NCBI RefSeq assembly: GCF_947172395.1
Contig: NC_069090.1
Span: 16,698,962-16,762,961 of the forward strand
Length of the DNA: 64,000 bases
Reading direction: 5' to 3'
Origin: Bicyclus anynana
Taxonomy: Eukaryota; Arthropoda; Insecta; Lepidoptera; Nymphalidae
Shown one piece after another: positions 1-11,246 of the stretch. The translations under genes and the position numbers were made by a program. The notes below the pieces were generated by a model. The model ran no database searches, was not told the DNA's origin, and saw only the letters and a program-made list of their open reading frames with translations. The stretch's first letter is position 1; each line of letters opens with the position of its first letter.

Positions 1-1436
1 AAAATAAATTTGTGTCATAGATCAATCAGCGATCAGAATTTTCTTTGAACGGGAACTCAATAAAAATCTTGAAAAATATTTCTAAACGTCGTCAAGTCAA
101 GTAGTAGTTTTAGGGTTTAGGTAATGAAAAATATACAGTATTAGTTTGTTTATGGTCGTATAATCAACTTTCAGTATGTGATTTTTTTTCTAGTCACCAA
201 TTTTTGTCATGCTCTTATATAACATTCAGTAGTTGATTTTAATTTAATAAAAAATACATTTTGTACCTTTATTTTTAAAATATTTTATATTTATTTGTAA
301 TGCGTTTAGGTACTCAATCAGTGATTGAATCAATTTATTTTTATAAAATAAAATATTTTTTATCATATTGTTTGTATATTATAATATTTTTTATCATAGT
401 GTGTAAGATGTGCATACTTTATTCTGGTGCTACGTCTTTGTAACTAAATTGCCCGATGTTATATTAATGATATCCCTTTTTGTAATAATCCTTGGAAAGG
501 GTAGCACTATTATGACGAAATAATTAGATAATATCATATGTTTACTTAAATATGCAGGCTTTCCAGGCACTGTCACCAATGCTGCACATGTGGTAGGACG
601 AAGTTATCGAGTTTTAAATTCGATGCATTACATCTGAACATATTTTTATAATTCTTTTTTAAGCAAATAGGTAGTTAAAAACCCTGCGCAAAAAGCGCAT
701 CTATTTTCTCATGTAGTTAATTTAAGTTATATGTACTGAATGTTATATATTTGCAATATTCCGTAAATTTATTTTAGATTATTTACAATATATTTTATAT
801 TTAGTATGTTTTGCTATTTATCAAAAATCTGACATATTTGTATTGCGACATTGTTGAAATGTGTCTGAATTAGTAGAATTGTTATAAGAAATAAATAACA
901 TAAAATTTGTTGCATTTTTTTATTTGTGTTTATAAATCATAGACAATAGCAAATTGCGGCTAGGTAGGTACCACCTAAAGTCACCATCTGTATGACTTCG
1001 TTAAATACTATGGTAAGTAAAACTAGACTGTAGAAATATTTTGAACTTTGTAAAATTACGAGACGGACAATTATTGTTTGTCCATATTACCTATATGAAA
1101 ATAATTCATTTATTTATTAATGAATAATCGTAACGAACGAACTTACTATATGTTTATCTCTATTAAAACCGTCACATATGGTTTTACGTTTTTAAAAACT
1201 GTTTATTGTTTACTCAGTAATTTGTAAAACGGAGGCACAGGTATTAACAACGTCAGCTTTTGTTTGAGATAGATATCTTATGTTAATTTACATTGGGATC
1301 CGGTTTGACATGAAAAGATGAAAGAATCGGGTCTTACTTATTTGTCTAGAACTCACCATCTGACGGTTTCTAGATATAATAAGTAGATATATGATCTCAT
1401 AAAACATGGGTGCATATCATTGGCTCCATACAAATA
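1..1436. other. AT-rich stretch without recognised gene
   Basis: No exon with convincing splice sites, no RNA gene and no repeat that I recognise. The stretch is strongly AT-rich with scattered homopolymers. It could be intron or intergenic DNA of a gene lying to the left. Confidence 0.5.
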
Positions 1437-1439
1437 TAT

Positions 1440-1515
1440 TCCAGGAAAAACGAGATCGACTTCGATCACAAAACCGGCAGTGATCACCGAATGGTAAGAG
1501 GTACGTATAACCGTA
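1440..1515 (+). mobile_element. RTE-type LINE endonuclease remnant
   Basis: The plus-strand reading shows a short peptide with KNEIDF followed closely by GSDHRMVRG. This resembles the C-terminal end of the apurinic-type endonuclease of RTE-clade LINEs, where a GSDHR motif carries a catalytic Asp-His pair. The spacing between the two motifs is much shorter than in intact elements, so an internal deletion is likely. Nothing else of the element is recognisable nearby. It is a dead fragment. Confidence 0.45.
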
Positions 1516-2020
1516 AACGTATATATTTTTACTCTGGTGTAACTAGAATGGCACCGATTGGTGAAGTCTACGCTCCGACCTACTCGTGCCTAAATCCAAA
1601 ACCCCGAGAGCTTTCAACTGGAATTGCAGAACTGCTTCGAGTGCCTAACAGATTGCGTTACTGTGGACGATCTAGACAACACTACAAATAGTATCAAATT
1701 GAAATTAAAGCATTAAATTAGGTATACTCTCACATGAATCTGTAAATAAATCGATTGGAATCATAAGTGTAGGTACTCGGAAGGTTGGAACTTGACTGGA
1801 CTGTACTTACTCGTGTAAGTAGGTAGGTATCTATCAACCTCTTTACACAATAACGTAAAACCTTAATCATTAATAATAACAAGGAGAAAAAATTATAACA
1901 TCTTATAAAATAACGATGAACAACCATTATACTATTCAGATTACGTTCCACTTGGTGCCGCTTACCTACGTCTGGAATTAATAATAACATTAAACAGGTA
2001 TCTACTTATGTAATTTTATA

Positions 2021-2215
2021 ACTAGCTGACTCAGCAAACGTTTTGCCTTATAAACATTTTGGGATGGACCACCCTTGTCACTTAGAAAAATAGATGTTGG
2101 CCGATTCTCAGACCTATCTAGTATACACACAAAGTTTCATAAAAATCGGGCCAGCCGTTTCGGAGGTATTTGATAACAAACACCGCAACAGAACAACAAC
2201 AAGCAATTGGTGCTC
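2021..2215. repeat. Dispersed repeat with CTAGCTGA end
   Basis: Begins with CTAGCTGACTCAGC and contains phrases such as GATGTTGGCCGATTCTCAGA and CAGCCGTTTCGGAGGTA. These look like the terminal part of a repeat I associate with lepidopteran genomes. Family assignment is from memory of sequence style only. No coding capacity. Confidence 0.4.
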
Positions 2216-2566
2216 AAGTGAAAAGCCATCGCTTATCAGAGCTACACTTAATATGGAATCAAGGAATTTGCATATTTCTTGCATTCCAGCAAATAACCTA
2301 GAGTTTTTGCCTAGAGCAAACGAAACTTTTTCTTAAATAGGTTAGGTTAAAATATATCTTTGGTTTGAATGATGACATACTATTTATGGTTTTTATTGGA
2401 GAAGCTGTAGATAAGTAAAGCCATTGTTATGAAATATTGTAATAAATTATTTCAACTTAAAGATTAGAATTCTGATTGTATCAAGGTTTAGTCGTAGTAT
2501 ATACCGTAGTACACATAGTACCTACATATTTCTATTTCTAAACGAATATTATAATATTTCCTTTCC

Positions 2567-2724
2567 TCTTTATAAAGAGGAAAGATTTGATTGTTTGTTT
2601 ATTTGTTTGCATAGGCTTTGCAACTACTGGACCGATTTGAAAAATTCTTTCACCATTCCAATCCTACATTATCCCTAACATAGGCTATATTTTATCCCCA
2701 TATTAACCGCGAGGCGTCGGCTAG
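2567..2724 (+). mobile_element. Helitron-like non-autonomous element (diverged)
   Basis: Shares the body of the copies at 9,767-9,962 and 57,478-57,660: GTTTGTTTATTTGTTTGC, ACTGGACCGATTTGAAAAATTC, TATATTTTATCCCC, and an end in GGCGTCGGCTAG followed by T. The CTAG end before T fits Helitron 3' termini. The 5' end is degraded. Confidence 0.5.
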
Positions 2725-2727
2725 TTA

Positions 2728-3689
2728 ATTATATTTTGGTTTAGTTTACGAGTAGTTATAAGTTTACCATCATAGTATCTTTGTACGAATTTGCCTTATA
2801 CACATTGATAGAGTCCAGCAATGTGTTTGTCTTATCGCCTTAAGTGGCCGGTTGTATATAAATGCTTTTTAGGTCAAAACTTTTCTTCTTCTCTTAAAAA
2901 TATGGTTGTGATGTTCTTAATTTCGGAATCGCATTTACTTAGATAGTTTTTAAAAAGATTTCAAACGGTTAAAAACAATTAACTAAAAAAGGGGTCAGGT
3001 TTTTTACTTATATCTTAAAAATTATCTAAGATATTTTCAATCTTTAAAAACTGTAACTTTCAGTAATTATTAAGCTAATTATTGTATTTAAAAAAACACT
3101 AGTTTGTTTGTGTATTATTCTGGTAGCTTCGTTGGTCCAGTCATTGGCCTGTGCGTTCTTCAGCTTGATCGTGAAGTCCTTGGTCCTGTGAAATACGAGT
3201 ATAGAGATTTTACTGCTTCCAAAAAATCTTTAGTAACAGCTCGAAATTGGTTGGTGGCATTACAATCCCGTACCTTGAATAGGACTTTAAGCTGACGGCC
3301 CCGATCATTGCAGATTATTATCCTAAGCTCGCCAAAACGCGTTAAAACAGTGTGGTGTGTCTAAATCTTTCTACTATTAGAAGAAACAAAATTAAACCCA
3401 GACTGGCCCAGAGTATGCGAACTTAGCGTAAAGAATCTAGACTGTCTCAATGTGACTACGGCTTAACATTTACAGAGATTATCAAAGTAAACTAACGTAT
3501 GATGCAAACAATGCAACCCTGATAGCACGGTAACACTTGTTTATGACACTTTATAGCGTGTGAGGCAACCCCCTACAAGGTCAGACGGCCTATCAATTAA
3601 GTAGAGTAAATGATCAAATAGATAAATTGATAGATAACAGCTGGTTACGTTTTTTTGTTATTTTTAATTGATGCAATAACGCTTGATTC
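2728..3689. other. No recognised gene; one unexplained denser patch
   Basis: Mostly AT-rich. The patch 3,118-3,340 has more even base composition and an open plus-strand frame of about 60 codons, but no splice sites or motif that I can place. It reads more like a repeat fragment than an exon. The rest shows nothing. Confidence 0.35.
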
Positions 3690-4190
3690 TAACGGATGGC
3701 CCTAATCATCAACAGCCTTCTGCTGGACAAAGGCAAAAACTCCCTTTTTTTACATTCAATCATGCTTGACAGTAAGCGATGATGCAGCCTATGGTGGAAC
3801 GCGCTTGCCTAGAAGATGCCTATTCACTCTTACCTTCACCACTCCACCACTCCACCTTATGCCTGGTAGTTCTATGGTAAAAAGGTGAAGAGGGAACTAG
3901 ATCGAAAAGTTCCTGAGCGCACTCTATGAAATAAATCCTGTAGAACACCGACAGACAGGCAACTTTTCGGCTATGCTCCAATAATTGCAATTTTGCATTA
4001 GTTAGCGCCTTGTTACCGATAAGCCTTCTAGCTCGGCTGATCCACCGAGTCCAGAGCAGCAAGCTGGTATTTAGCTGATCCATCTAATAAATGGAAGCAG
4101 TACTCCATGCACGAACCTGCGCTTTGTAAAGAGTAAGAAGCTGTTCCGGCTTGAAGTAGCGCTTTACCTTATTTAGGACATCGAGCTTTT
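3690..4190 (-). mobile_element. LINE ORF2 C-terminal remnant (CR1/Jockey superfamily)
   Basis: The minus strand encodes, with frame breaks, pieces typical of the region after the reverse transcriptase of CR1/Jockey-type LINEs. An upstream piece has KRYFKPEQLLTLYKAQVRAW. A downstream piece has LLEHSRKVACLSVFYRIYF, an ECAQELFDL block and FYHRTTRHK. The order is right for an element read leftwards. No catalytic domain remains. This is a dead 3' fragment. Confidence 0.65.
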
Positions 4191-4204
4191 CCCTGTCACT
4201 TATT

Positions 4205-4415
4205 TAATGTCTCCAGTCTACCTAGTCAAAGGTCGTCTTTCTAACAGCTTGGAATCGCAACGTCCATTGACTCTTCGAACGCTGTGCCCCGCCCATTGCT
4301 ACTTCAGCTATGCGACTCGTTCAGTAACGTAACTTCTGTTTTTCTGTGGATCTCTTAATTTCAGATTCGATCTTACAGAGATACTCCGAGCATAGTTCGC
4401 TCCAGCGCCCGTTAA
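4205..4415 (-). mobile_element. RTE-clade LINE ORF fragment, decayed
   Basis: Read on the minus strand, the segment resembles the segment of RTE-type ORFs just before the C-terminus: an ERTMLGVSL-like start, a basic KIESEIKRSTEKQK-like stretch, then AEVAMGGAQR. Stops and shifts interrupt it. It abuts the CR1/Jockey fragment on its left but belongs to a different LINE group. Confidence 0.5.
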
Positions 4416-4640
4416 GTAAGTTTGAACTACGGGTTACTCTTATATGACAAATGTAACTAAAAAATTTAAATATTGAATATAAATCGAACAATTGGATATC
4501 TTACTTTGTTATATAAAAAAATATATTTTTCTAAATTTTAATTCTATTCGTGTGACTCAAACATAGAGGTGGGACGTAATAGATGAAATCTGAATGCTGC
4601 TTGCAGTTTTGGAAGGAAAGATGGAAAGTAAAAACTTAAA

Positions 4641-4689
4641 AAGGTTTTTGCACTGCAACTTATAACACAAGTTGCAGTGCAAAAACCTT
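4641..4689. repeat. Perfect 21-bp inverted repeat, 7-nt loop
   Basis: Left arm 4,641-4,661 and right arm 4,669-4,689 are exact reverse complements (AAGGTTTTTGCACTGCAACTT), with loop ATAACAC. Either strand's transcript would form a 21-bp hairpin. No clear target duplication flanks it. It could be a tiny fold-back element or, less likely, a small-RNA precursor. Confidence 0.85.
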
Positions 4690-4854
4690 AATCTGATCTA
4701 CCTTTTGTAGATCAAATAAAAATGCTTCGGAGGTCTGAAATAATATGTACATTTTTATTGTCATTTTGAAATAGTTTTCAAGTTATTCAAGAAACTCTGT
4801 CCAAGAAACTTTTAATAGATTAGAGATTACTTAGCAACATATTAGCTACACTTT

Positions 4855-4932
4855 TTACCGGAAAATTCACGGTTCCCGTGGGATTTGTAAAAATCTTAAC
4901 TACACGCGGACGAGGTTGAGGGCTTTCGCTAG
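4855..4932 (+). mobile_element. Helitron-like 3' end fragment
   Basis: Holds the phrases ATTCACGGTTCCCGTGGGAT and CACGCGGACGAGGTTGAGGG, ending in TTCGCTAG before T. Comparable ends occur at 13,805 and 17,925. Only the terminal part is present. Confidence 0.4.
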
Positions 4933-5086
4933 TACTTAGATACCTAATATTTGCTCGTAATTAGGATAATACTTTTTTTGGTATTTTAAGTAAGTCGTTA
5001 AACAAATATAATAAGATAAGATTATGACAACTTAACATGGTTAAGAAACAGTTAATTAGGTACTTACAGTGTGGAATGTAGTACTT

Positions 5087-5276
5087 ATATGCAAGTTCGT
5101 TGATTACACTCCTATGCGATGCGGGCGACGGAAGGACTGCGCGGGTGTGAAGTCGTGCGCGCGAGCTGGCAGTGGGGTGCATCAGTTGTGACTTTATCTG
5201 TTTTCACTACCCGCCTCCCGGTATCCGCGGACTATCGAGAGTGTTGCGAACGTATTTGCCAAGCTATAGGTACATG
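5087..5276 (+). repeat. GC-rich dispersed repeat, copy 1 of 3
   Basis: Related to 44,140-44,335 (plus) and 29,063-29,246 (minus). All three share GCGCGGGTGT or GCGAGGGTGT, then TCGTGCGNGCG, GTGCATCAGT, a CTCC(C)GG motif and GGGAGTGTTACGAACNAAGTT (here GAGTGTTGCGAACGTATTT). Base composition stands out from the AT-rich surroundings. It has no meaningful reading frame. It may be a non-autonomous element or part of a larger LINE; I cannot name it. Confidence 0.6.
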
Positions 5277-5306
5277 GTTAAGTTTATGTTTTGACATCTT
5301 TGAATT

Positions 5307-5605
5307 GGTCGTGATAGCCCAGTGGATATTACCTTCGATTCGGAGGGCGTGGGTTCAAATCCGGTCCGGGGCATGCACCTCAAACTTTTCAGTTATGTGC
5401 ATTTTAAGAAATTAAATAACATATGTCTCAAGCGGTGAAGGAAAAATATCGTGAGGAAACCTGATAATTTTCTTAATTCTTTGCGTATGTGAAGTCTGCC
5501 AATTCGAATTCGGCCAGCATGATGGACTATTGACCTAACGCCACTCATTCTGAGAGGAGACTCATGCTCAACAGTGTGCCGAATAATCGTCTTGATCCGC
5601 ATCAT
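5307..5605 (+). mobile_element. tRNA-derived SINE, family B
   Basis: The head has a pol III A-box-like GTGATAGCCCAGTGGATA and a B-box-like GGGTTCAAATCC. The body has GCATGCACCTCAAACTTTTC, GTGCATTTTAAGAAATTAAA, CGTGAGGAAACCTG and TCATTCTGAGAGGAGACTC, then GTGCCGAATA. It belongs with copies at 11,094, 11,762, 12,061, 15,897, 33,926 and 38,108. It is diverged. Confidence 0.75.
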
Positions 5606-5872
5606 AATCGATTCGTTCGTTTAGAACTTTAGAGGCTACGATGTCCTAAACAGTCAGATAGACAAATCGTTTCGTCGGATCTTAAAAATAACGACTAAAT
5701 GTACTATTCAGTAACTTACAATAATAAAATTATACAGTCAACATAAAAATACAAATTTTAATCACAATTTTTGCAAAGCTCAAGGATGCAAATAAATAAC
5801 GACTTGGTTATGTTACATGTACTGTGCGCTGTTCGACGGTTTTTGTAACTCAGAAGGCCAGTGCCTACCTCT

Positions 5873-6163
5873 CTAACTTTTTTTAGTGATGGTAAGTGAT
5901 GATGCAGTCTAAGATGGAAGCGGGCTAACTTGTTAGGAGGAGGATGAAAATCCACACCCCTTTCGGTTTCTACACGGCATCGTACCGGAACGCTAAATCG
6001 CTTGGCGGTACGTCTTAGCCGGTAGGGTGGTAACTAGCCACGGCCGAAGCCTCCCACCAGCCAGACCCGGACAAATTAAGAAAATCTCAATCTGCCCAGT
6101 CGGGATCGAACCAGGACCTCCGTCTTGTATATCCACCGCTTATACCACTGCGTCACGGAGGCC
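5873..6163 (-). mobile_element. tRNA-derived SINE, family A
   Basis: Minus-strand copy starting at 6,163 with GGCCTCCGTGACGCAGTGGT (A-box region) and a B-box-like GGTTCGATCCC. The body has CTGGCTGGTGGGAGGC, CGCCAAGCGATTTAGCGTTC and CTAACAAGTTAGCCCGCTTC. It ends near 5,873 in a short T-run on the plus strand. Nearly full length; same family as 61,659-61,985 and 25,979-26,292. Confidence 0.8.
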
Positions 6164-7088
6164 GTCAAAACTATATCTCTTTCGTTGCGTTGGGAAGAAA
6201 GAGAGCTTTCCGGTGCTTTTAGAAAATTTCATCTTCTTCCTGATTACTTTTTTAGAAAACATCAGTATAAGTTTCTAATAAAATTGTCGAAAACCAAACC
6301 CATTTTAATTTTTAGTCAATTACAATTATGTATTTATATTTTTCGAAGACAGTTTCGTTTGTAAGAGTAAGGTGTAGGTACAGGTTCGCACGTCAGTGAG
6401 TGGAACTAAGGGAGCGTCAGCAAAGCAGAGAAACATATTTATAAATTAATACATATTTCAACATTTTTTTTCTGTTCTTAAACTGACTTATTATAATTGA
6501 TTGATGAATTGTTTGACATCTAAATTAATGCTTGATTTTCTTTTAATTTTTAAATTATAACTGACTATTTAACACTCTTTTTATGACTTTTGGTATTGTG
6601 ATAATCACAACATTCAAATTTAAATCTGAAATTTAGTAATTATACAGCAATTTTATGATTTGTCTGCGTTTAGCACATTACTCGTAGCAAAAGTCAATGC
6701 AATATGAAAGGATAGGTATTTTGCAACGGTGCAGTCACGATCCTCTCCGGGCTTGTCATTATTTGAGGTACAATAATACGCAATACCAATCGTGGTTCTA
6801 TACAAAATGTTTGATTGCTTGGGGTTACTTAGGTTATTAGCCTTTAGGCAGGGGCATGTTTACAATTCAAACGACAAAGATTTACCTACCCTAGAGTTAT
6901 TTTACAATATAGCTTTATGGAAGGTAGAGTTTTATAACTTGATAGTTTGTCGACTTTAAATATACTTTTTATTTTTCTGTTATCATCTCATCAATATATC
7001 TACAGCCAGTTTAAAATCCAGATCCAAAAAATGATATTATCTTTTTCGTGGGTTGGTAATGCTATCTATGTTATGTGGCTGAGTTTGT
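6164..7088. other. AT-rich stretch without recognised gene
   Basis: No exon, RNA gene or repeat that I can support. Short open frames here are low-complexity, rich in Ile, Phe, Leu and Ser as expected from AT-rich noncoding DNA. Confidence 0.45.
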
Positions 7089-7256
7089 TGTGGGCTCTTC
7101 TCGGACCAAGGCGCGTTTGGAACCCTCGTAACTTTAATTTTAAGTTTTCGACTATGATTACCAACATTAGATTAAATTAAATTATGACATAGTCCTGACA
7201 TTTCAAAAGCGCTTGTAAACTAAACCTAATTGAAATAAATGAATTTTGAATTTGAA
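7089..7256 (+). mobile_element. LINE 3' terminal fragment
   Basis: Starts with TGTGGGCTCTTCTCGGACCA and GGCGCGTTTGGAACCCTCGT and ends with GAAATAAATGAATTTTGAAT followed by a TTTGAATTT tail. It looks like the 3' UTR and tail of a CR1-like LINE, plus orientation, with only about 170 bp retained. Name and orientation rest on pattern memory. Confidence 0.5.
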
Positions 7257-7483
7257 TTTAATCCATACCTCGTTCTCTCAGACAAATTCCTCTATGCTCG
7301 TTCTATTGTATAATAAAAAATCCGAAATTGACCCGAGCCGGGAATTTAACCAAAAACCTTAACCAAACAATAAGCATTCCAGATTAAAAAAATCGTTTAT
7401 TTCAAGTTTGACTGTCTAAAGATCTCCCACTAGTTCATATTGCAGTTTAAAGAAACTTTTTAAAGAAGTCTGTTAAAAAATAC

Positions 7484-7827
7484 GTAATTCTCACGATTAT
7501 ATAATGATTTATTTATTTTGCTATCATCCGCGAAAATTCGGCGAACCCATGCGACAACGTCACCCAGGTCCGACAAAATACTCTCTACGTACGTTTCACC
7601 CCGAAACCGGAGCATCCTTAGGAGATGTTGACTCTACAACGTGCAATTGCAAAGTACTCACTTTCGGGGTGAAACGTACGTAGAGAGTATTTTGTCGGAC
7701 CTGGGTGACGTTGTCGCATGGGTTCGCCGAATTTTCGCGGATGATAGCAAAATAAATAAATCATTATATAATCATGATGAACTTCCGCAAAGTAACGCCT
7801 GCTTCTATCCAATATGTAATTCTCACG
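7484..7827. mobile_element. Fold-back element with perfect 112-bp arms and 12-bp TSD (copy 1)
   Basis: Left arm 7,495-7,606 and right arm 7,662-7,773 are exact reverse complements over 112 bp, with a 55-bp spacer. Right of the palindrome lies a non-palindromic module to 7,815 containing AACTTCCGCAAAGTAACGCC. The 12-bp word GTAATTCTCACG occurs immediately outside at 7,484-7,495 and 7,816-7,827 and acts as a target-site duplication. A second copy at 31,201-31,440 has the same modules and its own flanking duplication. The 11-12-bp duplications suit target-primed reverse transcription better than a cut-and-paste transposase. No ORF. A transcript would form a very long hairpin. Confidence 0.85.
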
Positions 7828-8256
7828 CTTAAAAAGCTTCTACAATTTACGAAATTCTCAAACAAATCACAAAGACTTCGTCTTGGTCACCCAGCCGGTC
7901 TTTCAAGTGAAACTACTCGTAAACCCAAATTAGATACGACGTCTTCATAGTACCTGTAGTATTTGTAGTATAGATCATATAGTACTCGTAATAAGGATTG
8001 TACCATTTTGTGCTAACATGAGAAAACCTGTTAAATTAAAAATACGCACCTGATATCAACATTAACTGTACTTTGGTTTGTACAAGGATTAAGTTGTAGG
8101 AGACAACGGTAAATTCTTGACTGACTTGTAAAAAAGTACATTTTCTAAACCGAACGTATACAAACATATTGGGCACTAGGGAAAGTGGATGATCAAAATT
8201 ATAATAGGCTGATGATAGTGATGAATATTTTCTTTTCCTTTTCTTTTCTTTTTTTT

Positions 8257-8430
8257 AAAAAGAATATTTGCCATATCCTTTTATAAATATGACCAATATT
8301 CCCATTCCCCTCCAACTAGTCGGGAAAGACTGTGCTAGGAGTGGGTACGACAATAGACCAACGGGGCGGGGACTGAACCACCAACCTCGATGATGAGTCC
8401 GACCGCTCTTACCTTTGAGCTATTGAGGCT
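8257..8430 (-). mobile_element. tRNA-derived SINE, family C
   Basis: Minus-strand element starting at 8,430 with AGCCTCAATAGCTCAAAGGT (A-box region) and a B-box-like GGTTCAGTCCCC. The body is ACTCCTAGCACAGTCTTTCC, GGAATGGGAATATTGGTCAT and GGCAAATATTC. Nearly the same element is at 38,464-38,642 and a diverged one at about 33,168-33,310. Confidence 0.75.
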
Positions 8431-8549
8431 ATAGTTCAATACAAAATTGTTCAGTTAAGAGTTTCTTTGCTACTTTAGTACTTTGATTACCCTTAAATAA
8501 CATAAAATCTAAATATTGAAATATAAAAACAGCTTGACCTTTTGCCTAC

Positions 8550-8728
8550 GGCCTCCGTGGCGTAGTGATAAGTGCGGTGGATTTACAAGACTGAGATCCT
8601 GGGTTCGATCCACGGCTGAGCCGATTGGTATTTTCTTAATTGGTCCAGGTCTTGCTGGTGGGAGGCTTCGACCGTGGCTAATTAGCACCCCTCCGGCAAA
8701 GACGTACCGTTAAGCGATTTAGCGTATT
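8550..8728 (+). mobile_element. SINE family A, 3' truncated
   Basis: GGCCTCCGTGGCGTAGTGAT head, GGGTTCGATCC B box, then TCTTGCTGGTGGGAGGC and ACGTACCGTTAAGCGATTTA. It stops before the CAAGTTAGCCCGC and GGTGAGATTGTAG parts found in full copies. Confidence 0.75.
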
Positions 8729-9419
8729 CATACAGTTATGCTATATAGATAGTTACAATAGGATAACAAAACATTAATAAAATTTAGCATTTAAATTTTA
8801 ACAGTCGTAAATATGTTCTAACTATAAGTAAGATAATAATATAAATTACAACTATAATTATTATTATTATCTTACGAATAAAGAGAATTTAATTTTTAAT
8901 TGTAAAGTTGGTACTTGTTTAGGAGACAAAGACAATAATGCAATTAATTTTAAATGTATTGTTCTCTCATAATACCTTGATAATGAACGTGACCTTGCAT
9001 TGCATATCAACATTTAAAGCTAAAAACCTTTCGGGAAAATGTACTTTATAAACTGTTTTAATAATTCTTATTATTTCGATTTTCAATTTTTGATGTGAAG
9101 AAGAAGAAATACTTTATTGCATACAAAAATACAAATAAATAATAACATGAAAAAAATATATAATTTTAACTTTGCATTTAATAAGTTATGTGGTTTTTAT
9201 AAACGTTAAATATAACCAAGTATGAAGAATGAGGATTTTTTTACTCGTTTATCCCATTGACTGGTATGTCGTTGGATAGGTCTTTAAAAATAATGCAGTT
9301 GTGTTTTCGAAGATTTAAAGTAGGTACTAAATTTTGTTAGAGCCAAGTGTCCCCCCTCTCTGACAGATAAACAATAGTGAATATTAGTGGATACGTAAAA
9401 AAGTCACAGAAGTTGTAAA
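8729..9419. other. AT-rich stretch; possible LINE tail near 9,100-9,150
   Basis: No gene seen. GAAGAAATACTTTATTGCAT near 9,100 resembles the 3' terminus of CR1-like LINEs but is too short to assign. Confidence 0.35.
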
Positions 9420-9614
9420 TCTATACTAATATCATAAAGAGTTAAAGGTAAAGCCTATGGCGTTGTAGGAGATCTCTGAATCTGCTGAACCGATTTGGAA
9501 AATTCTTTTAGCACTAGAAAGTCACGTCATTTGTGAGTGTCATATGCTATATTATATTCCCGTATTCTCCCGGGATTGGGAACTACGCGGGTGAAACCAC
9601 GGAGCATCGTCTAG
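9420..9614 (+). mobile_element. Helitron-like non-autonomous element
   Basis: Starts TCTATACTAATATCATAAAG after an A and ends CATCGTCTAG before a T, which fits insertion of a TC...CTAG Helitron between A and T. The body has CTGAACCGATTTGGAAAATT, TATTCCCGTATTCTCCCGGG and ACGCGGGTGAAACCACG. Related to 9,767-9,962. Confidence 0.65.
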
Positions 9615-9766
9615 TATAAAATAAAAATAAAGTGAAAAGCATCACGACGAAGTAGGAAATAAAATTAAAACAGTTGTAGTCAACAAACTAAGAACCACCA
9701 TTCTCAGTATATGTAGACCTGCGGAACCCTACACTGTATGCATTTAGTCGAATTTTTTAAATTATA

Positions 9767-9962
9767 TCTATGCTAATATTATAAGGCTGAAAAGTTTGTT
9801 TGTTTGTTTGGACTCGCTAATCTCAGGAACTACTGGTCTGATTTGAAAAATTCTATCAGTGTTTGTTAGCCTATTTATCGAGGAAGGCTACAAGCTATAT
9901 ATTATCCCCGTATTCCTACGGTAACGGAAACCACGCGGTAGAAACCGCGCGGCGTCAGCTAG
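9767..9962 (+). mobile_element. Helitron-like non-autonomous element
   Basis: Starts TCTATGCTAATATTATAAGG after A and ends GGCGTCAGCTAG before T. The 3' end has GC-rich potential hairpin sequence (ACCGCGCGGCGTC). Shares GTTTGTTTGTTTG, CAGGAACTACTGGTC, GAGGAAGGCTA and ATTATCCCCGTATTCCTACG with 57,478-57,660, which places both in one family. Confidence 0.7.
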
Positions 9963-11093
9963 TTATCCAATATGCTGGGATAGAGTCATAAACTCTCGCT
10001 GAGTCTGGTTCCTTAACCGTAAACACATTAATGTGATAGAAAGGTAAAGAAGTAAGAACGGTAAGAAGGCAATTAAAAATCGCTACCGCTTATAACTCGA
10101 GTCGATCTAACTATCAGATATTAGAAATAACCGAGGAATTATCACAATAATACTCGCTCAGTGTGTGCTTTCTGCGGGCGGGGGACCGACGCCCGACGGT
10201 AATGGCGGACTAAAAAGTAATAAAAGGACTATAACATAAAATAATAGTGATTAAATAAGTGTTTTAGTTAAAATATTGGAACTAATCAAGGTTAGTAAAA
10301 TATGTCTTGTTTTATACAGGTACATACTTACAGATATTTTTTTGCACTGCCCACGAATTAAATTTTCACCATTTTCCCGAAATGATAAACATTGTATCCT
10401 ATCTTATAGGTAATCATCATCACTGATTTGTTTCCCAAACCGTCGAAACCTAGTTTAATACGGAAACGTAGAAGTAAGTAAGAAAGTAGTAGATATTCAC
10501 AAATTATCAATTTAAAGTTTTAAGGGTTTGATACGAAAAGCTGGTAATGTAAAAAAACGGAAGACTTTTTATATAAATTTCAATAATTTTGCTTTAACAG
10601 CTCAAAGGTTAAAACACCGACATCATGCATCATCGGTAGATCACATTTAAAAGATATATAGGACAAAATACTGATATTTGAAATGAAACTATTTCAGTTT
10701 CGTGTTCATCTTTGTGTTTTCGGTAGGTACATATTTATTAGGAATGTTTTTGGAAACCTTTCGCTTCATTCAACCTCCTAAACACTGAGTTATCGGAAGC
10801 TGGCGGCAATCCAAATGTTTACAATGAGTTTGTATTGTATTTATTCGTTTAGATGAAGTGAAAGTAAACAAGGAAAATGCGTATGGCACAAACATTGTTA
10901 ATTTCAGCAAAACTCATCTTGTGGATGCATTATGTTTCTTTTTCTTCTCATCTTAGATCACTTACGTTTAAAAAAAACAGACCGAAAAAGAGTGACGGCT
11001 AAAAGTACCGAAGTTTTATTTCTGATTAAGTATTTGTTTTGTCTCCTAAGTAACTGGCAAACATTGGTAGGTAACCATTCCAATCTTATTCGT
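9963..11093. other. No recognised gene
   Basis: AT-rich with no supported exon. A GC-richer patch at 10,160-10,200 is unexplained. The plus-strand open frame near 10,932-11,177 runs into the SINE on its right and has no other support. Confidence 0.4.
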
Positions 11094-11246
11094 CGTCATC
11101 AACCCATATTCGGCTCACTCAGAGCTCGAGTCTCCTCTCAGAATGAGAGGGGTAAGGCCAATAGTCCACCATGCTAGCACTCGAATTCGAACCCACACCC
11201 TCCGGAATCGGAGGCAGAGGTCATATCCACTGGGCCATCACGGCTC
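11094..11246 (-). mobile_element. SINE family B, internally deleted
   Basis: Minus-strand copy. The head at 11,246 is GAGCCGTGATGGCCCAGTGG and the B box is GGGTTCGAATTC. It then jumps to GGACTATTGGCC, CTCTCATTCTGAGAGGAGAC and GAGCCGAATATGGGTTG. The middle part present in full copies is missing. Confidence 0.75.

Noticed and set aside
1410..1691. 93-codon plus-strand frame as a host gene
   Set aside because: Its only recognisable part is a broken RTE endonuclease motif; no splice sites or start context.
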